Source of the DNA: Hemerocallis citrina
Taxonomy: Eukaryota; Streptophyta; Magnoliopsida; Asparagales; Asphodelaceae
Assembly (NCBI GenBank): GCA_017893485.1
Contig: JACEHZ010000207.1
Coordinates: 248,001 to 312,000, forward strand
DNA length: 64,000 nt
Direction: 5' to 3'
Of the stretch, positions 46,654 through 57,479 are shown in pieces (position 1 is the first letter of the stretch; each line of letters starts with the position of its first letter). The notes under the pieces were generated by a model, which was given only the letters and a program-made list of their open reading frames with translations, did no database searches and was not told the origin of the DNA. The position numbers and the translations under genes are program-made.

Positions 46654-47132
46654 CGACTCTAAAAAGCCACTTTTTCCGTCACATGATGGAAGAGGTAAAA
46701 TTGGGCCATGCAATGGTATAACCTGGTGAACCAGGCCTACGACTAAACATAAATTATCTCTCCTCTAGCCACACTTTTCTATCTATGTGTTATAGCTCGT
46801 CAAAACATTCTGAAGTTCTATTTCCATGTAGTTCTTAACTTCTTATAATGTAGATCACATTCATAAGTTGCAGATTTTCAATTTGGACTGCTGAGCAGTA
46901 AAGAGTGTCTATATCTTTGTATAGTTAGGTAAATAGTAATATACACGTGCAATGCACGTATTAATTTTTTTTTAAAATTAAAGTAAAAAACATTGATTTA
47001 CACGATTGATGCATGTCTTAATAAAAAGAATTATATATTTTTAAAAGTAAATGTGAAGACTATAATGGGAGGGTTGGAGTTGTACGTGTGTTGTACGTAA
47101 ATAGGTTTACAACTCAAATTCTTCCATTATAA
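46654..47132. other. Spacer with Helitron-like ACGTGCAATGCACGT sequence
   Basis: 46930-47132 resembles Helitron terminal sequence (ACACGTGCAATGCACG) and continues after the Pack-MULE at 49467-49680, so the MULE landed in a Helitron-type repeat. The Helitron ends themselves are not resolved. 46654-46930 is unassigned. Confidence 0.4.
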
Positions 47133-47376
47133 TATTAGAAAAGCCAAAGTACCCCCCAATGTTTGGCCCGAGTACAAAATGTCCATACAACGTTTGAAAA
47201 AATACAATAAACTCATTTTTCCGTTAACTTAACCCTTTCCGTTAAGTTATAATTATTAAATTACTTTTTTATCCTTACCCTTTCATATTCAATCTCTTTC
47301 TTCCCTTTCTTCATTTCTTTTTTCTTTCTTAATTTAGTTGATATTGTATTAAAGCTCTTTACAACTGTTTTGGCAG

Positions 47377-48833
47377 TCAGACTTAAAACTGAAGAAATTC
47401 TTGCATATACTTCAAAACTTCAAAGTCTACCCAGTCATTTATGATAGCAACAGGTAAAATGGCTACTCGAGATGAAAATGCTTTCCTTTTCCTTTTCCTT
47501 TTCCTTTTCCTTTTCCTTTTAGAGATTTATCCTTGGACTGATGTTATTAATATGATTCTTTTAACATTTTTCTTCCTTTTATTGCGATTTTTCTTGTTAG
47601 ATTACTACTGAGTTTTATGTATATTTTATTGACCCGGTAAGAGCATCTGTAGTCGTTTGCTATATATCGATAATATCGATATTTGGTTAAAAAAACAGCT
47701 GCAGTCGTTTGCTATATATCGATATTATCGATAAATCGCTACAGTAGATTGCTATAAATGAGAATCGATATAGCATTTATCGATAAGTGAGGGACGGCGT
47801 TCGAAGCGCCGTCCCACGAAAAAAATTAATATTTTAATCGTAAGACGGCACTTGAAGTGCCGTCCATTTGGAAAAATTATATTTTATCCGATTTTTTAAA
47901 CGCACAAAAGGAATTAAAAAACCCAAAAAACCCCATCGGATGGCACTCGATGTGCCGTCTGTCAAAAGCCGCATATCCCGGACGGCACTTAATGTGCCGT
48001 CCGTCGAGTTTTAATTAAAAAAAATAATTCGTACGCATCTGAGATGCCAAAAGATGCCAAAATTGCCAAAAGATGCCAAAAAGATGCCCAAAGATGCCAA
48101 AAGATGCCAAAAAGATGCCAAAAGATGCCCAAAAAATTTCAAAATGCCCAAAGAAGTCTTGGCACTTCATGTGCCGTCCTAGACATATGGAAGCCGAATT
48201 TTTTTTTTTTTTTTTTTGGTTGAACGGACGGCACTTCATGTGCCGTCTGACGAATGGGACCCTTTTTTTGCGCTTTTTCACCACCGACGGCACTTCATGT
48301 GCCGTCTCTTAATATTATATTATAGATTGCTATAAAATAGCTTTCGACGAGTGCAGCGGAATCGAAAATCTTTTTTCTGTTTATCCATATATGGATAATT
48401 TTACCATAAACGACTACAGATGCTCTAACTAAACAGTAAAAATTGATATATGTGATCAACATTTTGTATGTCTGTGTAAATTTCAGCATGAGGTTCTATA
48501 CAAGATATATTATCATGTACTTTTTTTCTGATAGTATTAAGCACTTAGGCTACTTCAGTTTCATCTAGGATAATTTAGTTATAATTCAAAATGTTGAATT
48601 ATTGAGGATATATGGTTTCCTTTTTATACATCAGTTTCAACTGTTCCTCAGTGTATTCTCTGGACTTGAGTTTCATTTACCATGAGATAAATTTTTGTTA
48701 ATACAGGACAGTTCTATCATTGCCTCCAATAATTAATGGCACACATTCTGCTATTAGTTTGGAAACCAAAAATGTCTTCATTGAGTGAACAACCACTGAC
48801 TTGACAAAAGCAAAAACTGTTTTGCATACAATG
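47377..48833 (+). pseudogene. Captured phenylalanyl-tRNA synthetase beta fragment
   Basis: Exon A 47377-47453 (acceptor TTTGGCAG, donor GTAAAA) encodes SDLKLKKFLHILQNFKVYPV then IYDSN. Exon B 48707-48833 (acceptor ATACAG, donor GTAGGC) encodes TVLSLPPIINGTHSAISLET then KNVFIE, a TGA where Cys is expected, then TTTDLTKAKTVLHTM. The codon split AG|G across the junction restores the family's VIYDSNRTVLSLPPIING order. These are consecutive exons of cytosolic PheRS beta, an aminoacyl-tRNA synthetase subunit. The intron is swollen by the MITE at 47641-48425. The rest of the gene is absent. Confidence 0.9.
47641..48425. mobile_element. Harbinger-like MITE, copy 3, inside the captured intron
   Basis: GAGCATCTGTAGTCGTTTGC to ACTACAGATGCTC, flanked by TAA (47638-47640, 48426-48428). 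The interior has at least seven GACGGCACTTCATGTGCCGTC-like palindromes (47792-48305) and a GATGCCAAAA 10-11-bp tandem run (48043-48130). Low-complexity open frames over these are artefacts. Confidence 0.92.
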
Positions 48834-49466
48834 GTAGGCATAAATGTCTTCTATACTGTAAACTTTAGTTACCGAGTGAATCCACCATTTGATTATAATA
48901 ATAATTTGTCATTTCCACAAGTTACAATGTTTTCAGTGAAAGAAAATATGAGGTTTATGTGAAAGAAAATATGAGGTTTCCAGCAATAGTATTCCAAAGC
49001 TATATACATCACCCATTCTCGACACTTTCCCTGTATATGCATACTCTGTTGCAAACAATATACCATTAAATCAGTGATATGATTATCAGAAAAAAATTAT
49101 CTTAAATCAATTATATGAAGCCAAGTAACAGTAACGTTGTTTATTATTATGCTAACCTAGTTGATTTAGCTCGCTCATAAACTAAATGCCTATTTCTATT
49201 GAAGTGAGTAGTAACTCATGGAGCACGAAATTGAGTATAGTACAAAATCCATACAAAATTAAGGAAGAAAAAAGGAACGAAGAAAGGGAAGAAATATATT
49301 GAATATGAAAGGGTAAGGGTAAAAAAGTAATTTAATAATTATAACTTAACGGAAAGGGTTAAGTTAACGGAAGAATGAGTTCATTGTATTTTCTCAAACG
49401 TTGTATGGGTATTTTGTACTCGGGCCAAACGTTAAGGGGGTACTTTGGCTTTTACCCTATTAGAAA

Positions 49467-49827
49467 TTATATATTATATTATAGATAGATGGATTGATAG
49501 ATAGATAGATAGATAATTTACACGTGTGATGCTCATTTAATATATTAGAAAAAAATTAAAGTAAAAAAAATGACGTAGTGAGGACTCGAACTTGAGACAT
49601 CCTTCATATTAATTATGTACGTGCAATCCACGCATTGATAGATTTACAAATGACACTAAGACATTCTCCTGTTATAATCTATCTCTATTATAAATGCCAC
49701 AATAATAATAAAAAATCTGTCCAGAGCGAATCTGAACTGTAGATCTGATATTTCTTGATTAAATCCCGGCCTTCCAAAATCTTCATATTTTATTTTTCTC
49801 AAATTAAAATCACTAATATACCCATCC
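49467..49827. other. Helitron-type repeat flank and (GATA)n
   Basis: (GATA)n at about 49484-49515, then ACACGTGTGATGC and TGACGTAGTGAGGACTCGAA.. related to the Helitron at 61345-61696 (shared ACTTGAGACATCC and TTACAAATGACA words). A possible Helitron 5' end TCTATCTC after A lies at 49678. Confidence 0.4.
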
Positions 49828-50040
49828 CTTCCATCTCTTCTCTTCCGACCTCTCCCCCAAAATCCCGATCAAAACCCAGACCCTAATCGCTCCAATCTCT
49901 TCTCTTCCGATCTCTCCCCCCAAATCCTGATCAAAACCCAAACCCTAATCGCTCCAATCTCATCTCTTCCGATCTCTCCCCCCAAATCCTGATCAAAACC
50001 CAAACCCTAATCGCTCCAATCTCATCTCTCCCGATCCCTC
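49828..50040. repeat. 62-bp tandem repeat, about 3.4 copies
   Basis: AATCGCTCCAATCTC recurs at 49885, 49947 and 50009, exactly 62 bp apart, with units reading CTTCCGATCTCTCCCCCCAA and CCTGATCAAAACCCAAACCC. Resembles a duplicated 5' UTR (AAACCCTAATC). Confidence 0.92.
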
Positions 50041-51379
50041 CTCAAAATCTTGATCTCTCTCAATCTCTCAAAACCAAAACCCTAACCACAATTTCGTTCT
50101 CAATCCCGACGCCCCTCCCCAAGTCTTTACGGCCTTTTAGGAAGAGCTTATTTCGTTGAGACAAAGATGGAGCCACCCTAGGATTGTTGGCAAAGACTTT
50201 AGGATATATTTGTAAAATGCCATCTACTGAGCAAATTTGTTTCAGGTTTGACATTGGGATTCGTTTAACTCTGCTAATGGAATCGATCTCCACTCTCCAC
50301 CTTTCAAATCACCGATAACTCAAGGCAGTAAGTCCTAAATGAAAGACACACTAATTTTAATTTTTCAATTTTTTTAATGTTTTTTAATCATGCACTTTAT
50401 TTTTTACTGCAGGTATTTGATTATTGTAATATGCAGGTTTGGGTTAATCTCCTAAGATGAGGTGACGATGAGGAACTGTTTTTATAAATTTAATATTTAA
50501 TTTAGGGTTTTGAGTTTTTGCGCGCCAACTATTTGATCTAATGACTGGTTGTGTTTATCTGTCGAATTTTATCATTTGGGCTGTTCATTATGAATTCTAG
50601 AGAAGAGATCACTCACAGGTTTTGTGTATTGTGATTAGATGAGAATCGTTTCCGAAATACTACTTTACTTGTACGTGCCTTACTATGAATAGCGATTTGC
50701 TTTACTTGTTATCTTACTGCATTTCTTACTATGAATTAACGATTTGCTTTGGGAATTACAGTTTCTGCTGGATGACATAATTCTTTGTTTTACATGCTGA
50801 AAACTTCATAGAGGTTTTTATAAATTTAATTTTTAATTAAGGGTTTTGAGGTTTTTCCTACCAACTGTTTGATCTTATGCCCGAATGTGTTTGTTTGGTA
50901 CCTTTCTTGGATTTTATCATATGAGGAGGCATTGTTCATTAAGAATGCTGGAGAAGAGAACCCTCGGCAAGTATTTGCACAACTTATTCTTTATTTTCTT
51001 CCAAAAATAAAAAAAACCAATATGACCACTCAAGCCTTGTTTTTTTTTTTTCCCTTAGAGACGATGCAAGAAGAATGTGAGGCAACTTCCTCAATACCTG
51101 AAGCAAAAAAATTTAAGAGGGACTTACATATATCCTGGAGTTGATCTGCTAGACAAGATGCTTGTTTTTATCCAAACAAGTGAGTTACAGGTATGCTAGG
51201 CTTCCTGATAAGTTTACTTATCGTATAGAGAAATTCAAGGGAGAAATGGATTAGGGAAGTTCTATTGTTGGTGACTCTAGAAAGCCAACCCTCTGAATTC
51301 GTCTTGATAGATAGTTCTGTATCTTCTTCAATCATATCAGAACTATAGGACTTAGATTGTTGGTTTAGTTTATCTTCTC
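50041..51379. other. Possible gene-derived sequence, unidentified
   Basis: Composition is gene-like in places. A block at 51060-51190 (frame reading NVRQLPQYLKQKNLRGTYIY then PGVDLLDKM) looks like a real exon, but I cannot name the family. A related pair of intron-like stretches (TTTATAAATTTAATTTTTAA..GGGTTTTGAG) repeats at about 50482 and 50817. Confidence 0.35.
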
Positions 51380-52517
51380 AAACTTATTGTTGGTTTAGTT
51401 ACAAGGTGCACCAACTTCATTAACCATCCAAGGAAGTCATCTTTAACATCCAAGGAAGTCATCTTTAACTACTACTCCTTCATCACCATCCTTCCTACTC
51501 CTCCCTTCCATCTCTTTCTTGAATATATTGATAATGTGATCCCTTGACTTACACAGCAAAATGAGAAAAAATATATGAATTCAGTCAAAAATTTAAACCA
51601 AATGGAGGATCGATCGATCGAGAGGCATTGATGGACTGGGTTACCTGTAAGGCCCTCCAGTATATTGTTTCGGGCATATATATAGGAATGCAGTCTAATC
51701 CTTTCAGAAAGGCTTCGTATTCTATAGTCAAATTCTCAATCTCAGGATTGTCTGGTTTCATGCTTAGAATCTTCTTAACCATTATGTACAACGAGAACTA
51801 CATTTAATTGACAGACATTCATTCATTTTTTGTGAGCAACTACTACGTACTCGATATTTGTACATATATATACTATACTCTAAAGTATATACGTACAAAC
51901 CTTAGTGGCTTCCTGTTTAGCAGAGATAACCTCTCCCTCCTTCCAGGATCCACTAAGCTTGGCAGCAAGCTGATCAGCATCCTGTAAAAACACTGTTCTC
52001 AATCGATCTCCACTCACAAAGTCTAATACAATAGACCTCATGTGCTTGTGCTCATCCCCGAGCATCTTAGGGATTCCGTATTTTCCCACCAGCTTCGTGA
52101 ATGCAGGTGGAAAATCCTGCTTGAATAACCTTCCTTCATTTCTCAGTACAAACCGGTTCAGTTCCGGGTTCAACAATACTATCACACTCTTCCCCATTAA
52201 CTTCGATGAGAAAACCTTTCTGTACCTGCCTGGTAAACGAATATATATCACCCAAAATTTAGCAAGGTCAATTTCTGAATATAAAAACATGTACATGAAT
52301 ATATATATATATATAGATAAATAAATAAATACCTAGCAATACGAGTTTCCATGAATTGACCAACAGTTGATGGGGAGTGAGGCTTCATGAAAGCTAACAT
52401 CTCGCCAATTAAAGGAAGACTCATGTTTCCGGGGGGGTGCTTGTTCTTTTTCTCATTCCTTATGAAACCAAACAAAGCTATCAAGAACAGAATCGTCGGA
52501 ACTACAAAGACCATCAT
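51380..52517 (-). pseudogene. Cytochrome P450 (CYP85 clan) N-terminal pseudogene
   Basis: Four exons with good splice sites: 52517-52333 (ATG, donor GTATTT), 52225-51901 (donor GTTTGT), 51797-51645 (donor GTAACC) and 51547 to about 51380. It encodes an N-terminal anchor (VFVVPTILFLIALFGFI), HPPGNMSLPLIGEMLAFMKP, ELNRFVLRNEGRLFKQDFPP, DEHKHMRSIVLDFVSGDRLR and ILSMKPDNPEIENLTIEYEA, most like CYP90/CYP724-type P450s. Exon 4 reads DHIINIFKKEMEGRSRKDGD then VVVKDDFLG before a 22-bp tandem duplication (TTAAAGATGACTTCCTTGGATG twice) shifts the frame. RYGKVF reads RYRKVF and PGT reads PET. The I-helix, ExxR and heme-Cys parts are missing, so no enzyme is possible. Confidence 0.9.
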
Positions 52518-52905
52518 CTCAACTACAACTTGATCTAACCAACTATTTCTCCCCTTCTGTCTCAACTCTCAAGTTAATTCTGAATAGGTAACAAAGATAT
52601 GTTAAGGCATACATGCACTTAAATAAGGCGCAACCTAGCTACTATTGTCAGTAATTGGTATTTCATATATATTTTACACTCCAAACTAAAAATTCAAACC
52701 GGCCTGCTGATGTGATAATTAAACTATTTCTATATTAAATTTGAAAATTTGATAAGTTTTAACCTCTCATCATGTGGCATAAAGGCTAAAGGTAAGAGTA
52801 ATTATTTACTGTTAATAAAACGTCATTTTTGTTGTTGTTGCATGATAAATAATTAAATTTCATCGAATTCATTTGAAATTTTTCATAAAGTTAACGTTGG
52901 GATCT

Positions 52906-53162
52906 CGAGTAGTACTTCTTCTTCCCTCGGGATAAGAAATATTCACATGGTTCTAGGACTAACCGTGCTATTGAAACTGCTTACTAGATAGCTACCGGTA
53001 AAGACATTCCTATTGTCTATAATTCTTAGACATTTGGGATGAAGAAAACACTGATTTTTCTGTTTTCATCTAGGAAAGTCTCCAAGTGGAGAAATGACGG
53101 ATTGGGTCATGTATGAGTTTAGGCTTCATATCGATGATTTGGCTACTATTGGTTATGCATAG
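52906..53162 (+). pseudogene. NAC transcription factor fragment (subdomains C-D)
   Basis: The frame from 52906 reads YFFFPRDKKYSHGSRTNRAI, IATGKDIPIV and FGMKKTLIF, then after a shift GKSPSGEMTDWVMYEFRLHI. These are the NAC domain's DNA-binding core (WYFFSPRDRKYPNGSR, ATGxDK, GxKKTLVFYxGRAPxGxxTDWVMHEYRL). Both expected Trp codons (before YFFF and before the ATG core) are TAG, and another TAG precedes FGMKK. No N-terminal NAC part or activation domain nearby. Non-functional. Confidence 0.9.
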
Positions 53163-54273
53163 GTAATATTATCTTGAAAATTTTTCTCCAAAAAGAACTT
53201 CATTTATATGTTGGTCAAAATTCTAAATGAATTCTTGTCTTAATAGATGCTACGAAAAGGGGCATTTGCTGATCATATGTATGAAGATACTGCACATATT
53301 ATTTTCAATCTTTCCCTGCTTACCTTCTTATGTTCTCCAACTTGCAATACGTGCAAAATTAATAAATTCTTATATAGTTGTCAAGCTCCTTGCTGTATGG
53401 ACCAAGAGTTACAGACATTCTTTGCTTCCATTAGGTCGGCTTTGGACGGATTGGTAATTGGCAGTGTTGTTCCAAAACAACTATCTGAACACAATTTTAT
53501 TTTTCCCTTCAGTTTGATGATAGTTTAATGTGCCATAGTTTGATTGTAGTGTGCAGCACTGAATTCTGATGTACCTAATTAAGGCTGTATGTTAAATCTT
53601 CCTATGGGAAAACACCATCCATTTACAACTTGTCAATCCACGATTGGCTTCTCTTCATCTTAGTTAATCTTTCTTTTATGTGAAAGATCGTCAACTCTGT
53701 AAACCTTATGTTATTGGTCATTAATTGATTGTTAAAAAATTATAAATCAACTTATAGCCTTTTAATTGTTTTTTGCAGACATTCATCTGTGATAAAATTC
53801 GAGTTTTGTAGTTATATCCCTTATATATTTTACTGTGTTGATTGATCATTTCTTTGCCAAATGAAATTCAAATTCCTTTCGGCTTAGGAACCATTGATAA
53901 ATTTAGTATTATCATGCATCTTGTGTATAGTTTGACATGTTGGATGCTCAAAGTCATATGATCTAATCCTTTCTCATCAAGTTCAAGTTGATCTAACATT
54001 TTCCTGGACGCTCCACCTCCTCTTCCTCTTTCTCTGTTCTTCTCTCATATTTTTTGATCCCCTCTCCATAATCTTCGTTTATTTGTCTAAATTGCTAATT
54101 CATCGATTATTTCTTTTTCATGATGTTTTATTTCTTTTCTTTTCATTTACATTATTGATATTTTGCATCCGCCAAGAGAGAATCTTTAGAAAGTAAGCAA
54201 GTTTTGTTTGATTAATGTTATGGGTTTATTTATTTAATTTGTTTGTTGATAATTGATTTTGTTAAGTTGAAGG
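53163..54273. other. Spacer between gene fragments
   Basis: AT-rich. A 93-codon frame at 53247-53528 is open but I recognise nothing in it; it may be chance or an unidentified fragment. Confidence 0.3.
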
Positions 54274-54372
54274 ATGGAAAAGCTTTATGATATGAAGGAT
54301 GAGAACTCTATTTTATTGGGGTTTAAGTTCAGGACTACAATTGGAAGTGGGAAATCGACTGGGTCTGGATAA
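54274..54372 (+). pseudogene. Ribosomal protein eS24 exon fragment
   Basis: Reads EKLYDMKDENSILLGFKFRT then TIGSGKSTGSG and a stop. eS24 has [20 protein letters not shown] and RTHFGGGKSTGFG at this position, so this is the middle of the 40S protein with a two-residue loss and several substitutions. Only this exon-sized piece is present, with no start or C-terminus. Confidence 0.8.
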
Positions 54373-54883
54373 AACAAATTAAATTTTGTTCATGTGGGCA
54401 AATGTTACTATTTGTTATTGACAATGTGGAAGACATTGATTCCACATTGTCTACTGGGTAGAGATCCCTTGCAAGGGTCAACTGTGCAGGATTACAGTTA
54501 GCTCTGTAGCGAATTTCTCTACTCTCAAATGGAACATCATATGTTTTTCAAAGTTCTCTCGGGTGGATCTACAGTATACAACCTATTAATGGAAATATGA
54601 GAAATGAAATGAAAAGAAATTTCCATATTAAAAGACAACTTCAAAATAAAAAATAAGTATCATTTGACAAAATTAGGTGTGTGGATCGTTGCTTCCATTT
54701 TATAAGTATGTTTTTAGTTAATCTAATGAATATTGCTATAGTGGTATCTTGTAGGATTTTGGAGCCAATGGAGTTTGCCTCATCGATTTTGGAGCCAATG
54801 GGGTTTTTCGCATTGAGACACCCTTTTAGGCATTCACAAACTTCTACAGGAAGGGCACTGAAGAGTAGCTACAACCCTGCAGT

Positions 54884-54954
54884 CTTTGGAAATTGCTTTG
54901 AAATGAAGAGTGGCGGCCTGTCATCAACTTGGAGAAGTTGTATGTATGAGAAAG
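54884..54954 (+). pseudogene. Possible ribosomal protein uL15 (L27a) fragment
   Basis: Reads LWKLL, TGA, then NEEWRPVINLEKLY. uL15 of plants has FHKLRNKFFCPIVNLDKLW; K, L, N, P, N, L, K, L line up with one extra codon. Short and diverged, so this is tentative. Confidence 0.35.
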
Positions 54955-55344
54955 GAAACTATATATGGAAGTTCAGGTACACTACATACTTTAGAATTCA
55001 ATTACTTTAAGAACATAGAACTATACATTGATAAGCTGCATTGTTTTTTGGAGAAAGGAAATTGTTTTTTCTTTTGTTCCTCAAATTTGCTTGCTAAGTC
55101 AATGAATAATAAGTGTATCAAGTAAATAGCATAGGCATCTCCTTTTCTTTTATTACTGAAGCATTCTCAATATGTCCATGAGTTTGATGCTATAAGCATA
55201 TAACAGACAAATCATTTTATTTTTTCTTGTTTTATATATATATTTTTTATTACTATTATTTTTCTTGGGAAAAAATTGAATAAAGAACTTTTATTTTTAT
55301 TTGAGTGCAGTATATCTGCTAAATTCTTACAGTGGTTGTTCTAG

Positions 55345-55535
55345 GCTAAAGAAAAGCTGCGAGTTAGTTATGAAAGGCAGTGTCAGTTGAGACATTTGAA
55401 TGAGCATGGAGAAGAATCCCATAAGATGGATTCCACTCAAGCACCGATAAGAAGATTGTAAATGAAGTTATGCATTGTTATTGGATCTGCAGATGCCATC
55501 TCACACGATAAGAGATAATTAAAGAACTCCAACCT
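55345..55535 (+). pseudogene. NRG2-like (DUF630/DUF632) exon fragment
   Basis: After a splice-acceptor-like TTGTTCTAG the frame reads AKEKLRVSYERQCQLRHLNE then HGEESHKMDSTQAPIRRL, a TAA, and MKLCIVIGSADAISH, then shifts toward IRDxxIKELQP. Plant DUF632 proteins have EKLRVIYEKKC..LRxLDExGAExxKxDxTxAxIRxLxTKIxIxIxxVDxIS here. These are nuclear/membrane regulatory proteins such as NRG2. One nonsense and one frameshift; isolated exon. Confidence 0.8.
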
Positions 55536-56281
55536 TGTTTGTAAAGTTATTGTAGTTACTGTAGTAAAGCTTAATGCATAGTTTTTGAACCTTTCTATCT
55601 TTGATCAAATGCAAGGCTTATCATGAGAATGGAAGATATTCTTTAATTTGTGGAGCAAGCACAAGAAGCTGTAATGCCCTTCATTTTGAAAGAGGACTTT
55701 TCTTTTTGTTTCCCACGGAAAGCTTAAAGAAAATCGTCTTTCTGCTAAACATGATCTATTGAACTCATAATTCATAGATTACTTTTTTTTTATCTCTCTC
55801 CTGTTCTTTGTTAAATCATTTTATACCTTAATATGTTCATCCTGAATAGTGCAAAGTGTATACTGCAAGTTAGAAGTTACTAAGGATTTAATTGAGAATT
55901 GCAAGATCAGCAGTGCATATTTTGACTTACAATGGAGTTAAATAGTTCGCTCAGAAGCTTTTCTTGGCGTTTTTAACGCCGGGTTTTGTATTTTTAATTT
56001 TTAATTTTTAAAATTATAAAAAACGAAAAGCAAATATAATATTTGTAAAATAACAAAAAAATTGTACACGATTCACAGTAACAGAAAAAATTTACGGTCG
56101 ATCTACATTGTACATTGTTGCACGATCACATTTAAACATCAAGTTAACATGTTGAACAACAAATCAAAGCCTGTTGATCATGTTTTTCAAGTCAAAAAAT
56201 ACTGGTAAGCAATTGCCAAAACAAGAATGTACATCCACTACGACAAAAAACAACTCAAAAGGCCAATTAAGTACAATCTTA
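55536..56281. other. Spacer; small CACTA-like trace
   Basis: TTTTCTTGGCGTTTTTAACGCCGGG near 55959-55983 resembles the CACTA subterminal motif, followed by AT-rich DNA. Otherwise nothing I can support. Confidence 0.35.
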
Positions 56282-56958
56282 GAGCATCCACAGTGGTGTT
56301 TCTCATTTGCCAAAAAATGGCTGCTACAGTAATAGCAAATAGAAGCAATCGCTGCAGTGGTCATTTGCTATATTTTTGCTAAAAAATTGAGAGACGGTAT
56401 ATGATATACCGTCTGTCGTTTTGAAATTAAATTTAAAAAGTTAATTACTTATTAACTATTAAACTAAATTAATTAAATAAATTAATTAATATAATAATAA
56501 CTAAACTTACTTAAAACTACTTTAACCTTAATTAACTACTAATACCTACCGACTAAACCTACTTTTTGACTAAACCTACTTTTTGGTTGGACGGGGAATC
56601 ATTCCCCGTCTGACCATTTTTTCTTTTCTCATTTTTTTTTTTTTTGTTTTTTCCGGCCAATCACCTCCGTTCATTTAAAAAAAAAATTCCCTTAGACGGG
56701 ATATCATATCCCGTCTGATTGAGACGGGATATGATCTACCGTTTGAGAGGTGTTTTTTTAATAAAAATTTAATAAAAGTTGATCAGACGGGATATGATAT
56801 CCCGTCCTCTATAATTTGAGAATCGCTATTCTGTTTCTCAAATATGAGAAACGAATATAGCTCGTTTGCTAAAAAATGGCAATTTGAGAAACCATTGCAG
56901 CGCTTGCTTTCTCAAAAAATGGTAAACTGAGAATTATAGCAAACCACTGTGGATGCTC
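56282..56958. mobile_element. Harbinger-like MITE (677 bp), CACAGTGG subfamily
   Basis: GAGCATCCACAGTGGTGTTT to AAACCACTGTGGATGCTC, flanked by TTA (56279-56281, 56959-56961). The interior has palindromes of the GACGGGATATGATATCCCGT type (56694-56805) and GACGGTATATGATATACCGT. Confidence 0.92.
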
Positions 56959-57075
56959 TTAGGAACAAAATAGGCCAATCAGAGTATATAAGAAAGCAAG
57001 TCATCCCTCAAAAACTATAACCCAACTTAGTTTCTATACCCCACTTAGTTTCTATATTCTTCTTTCCTAAACCAC

Positions 57076-57468
57076 TTGGTTTCTACACAAGCAAGCAGTA
57101 ACACAAACTCGCATATTGATTCCAGTTTGTATAATGCGATCCTTAGCTCCAAGAGGTTTGCCAAACACAATTTCCCATATGCAGTATGCTCTCCCATCAA
57201 CCTGCAGTTAAATGTTAAATGCGTCGATGGAGAGATTGTGGGCGAAGGGGACAATGGGGATGAGATAGATAAACTGGTGTAAGAGATGTTAGAATAGTTG
57301 GAGAATAGCAAGAGAGCAGAGAAGAAGCTTCTTGCTTCTATGAAGCCATTGGAATTAGCTGAGGTGCTTAAGAAGAATCATGCTTCGTATGGAAAACACT
57401 ACAAGGAGGGGGTGGCTGCTCAGCAGATGATGTTGGAGGGGATTCAGAGGGGCCCATATGTAGCCTAA
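57076..57468 (+). pseudogene. Unidentified gene fragment with two nonsense codons
   Basis: One reading frame of about 130 codons broken by TAA at 57280 and TAG at 57295. Segments: SSKRFAKHNFPYAVCSPINL, an acidic stretch GEGDNGDEIDKLV, and NSKRAEKKLLASMKPLELAE then VLKKNHASYGKHYKEG. Codon pattern and composition look like real protein, but I do not recognise the family. Confidence 0.5.
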
Positions 57469-57479
57469 TTAGGTAAGTA

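Larger units (their letters stand above)
47142..49457. mobile_element. Pack-MULE carrying PheRS-beta exons
   Basis: Long TIRs of about 170-190 bp (AGCCAAAGTACCCCCCAATG on the left; mirror GGGGGTACTTTGGCT on the right), flanked by the perfect 9-bp duplication TATTAGAAA (47133-47141, 49458-49466). No transposase. The interior holds two exons of a phenylalanyl-tRNA synthetase beta gene and, in the intron, a Harbinger MITE. A (CTTTTC)n run lies at about 47483-47520. Confidence 0.92.

Noticed and set aside
47792..48305. CRISPR-like array of palindromic repeats
   Set aside because: Irregular spacing, palindromes vary, eukaryotic MITE context; no CRISPR in plants.
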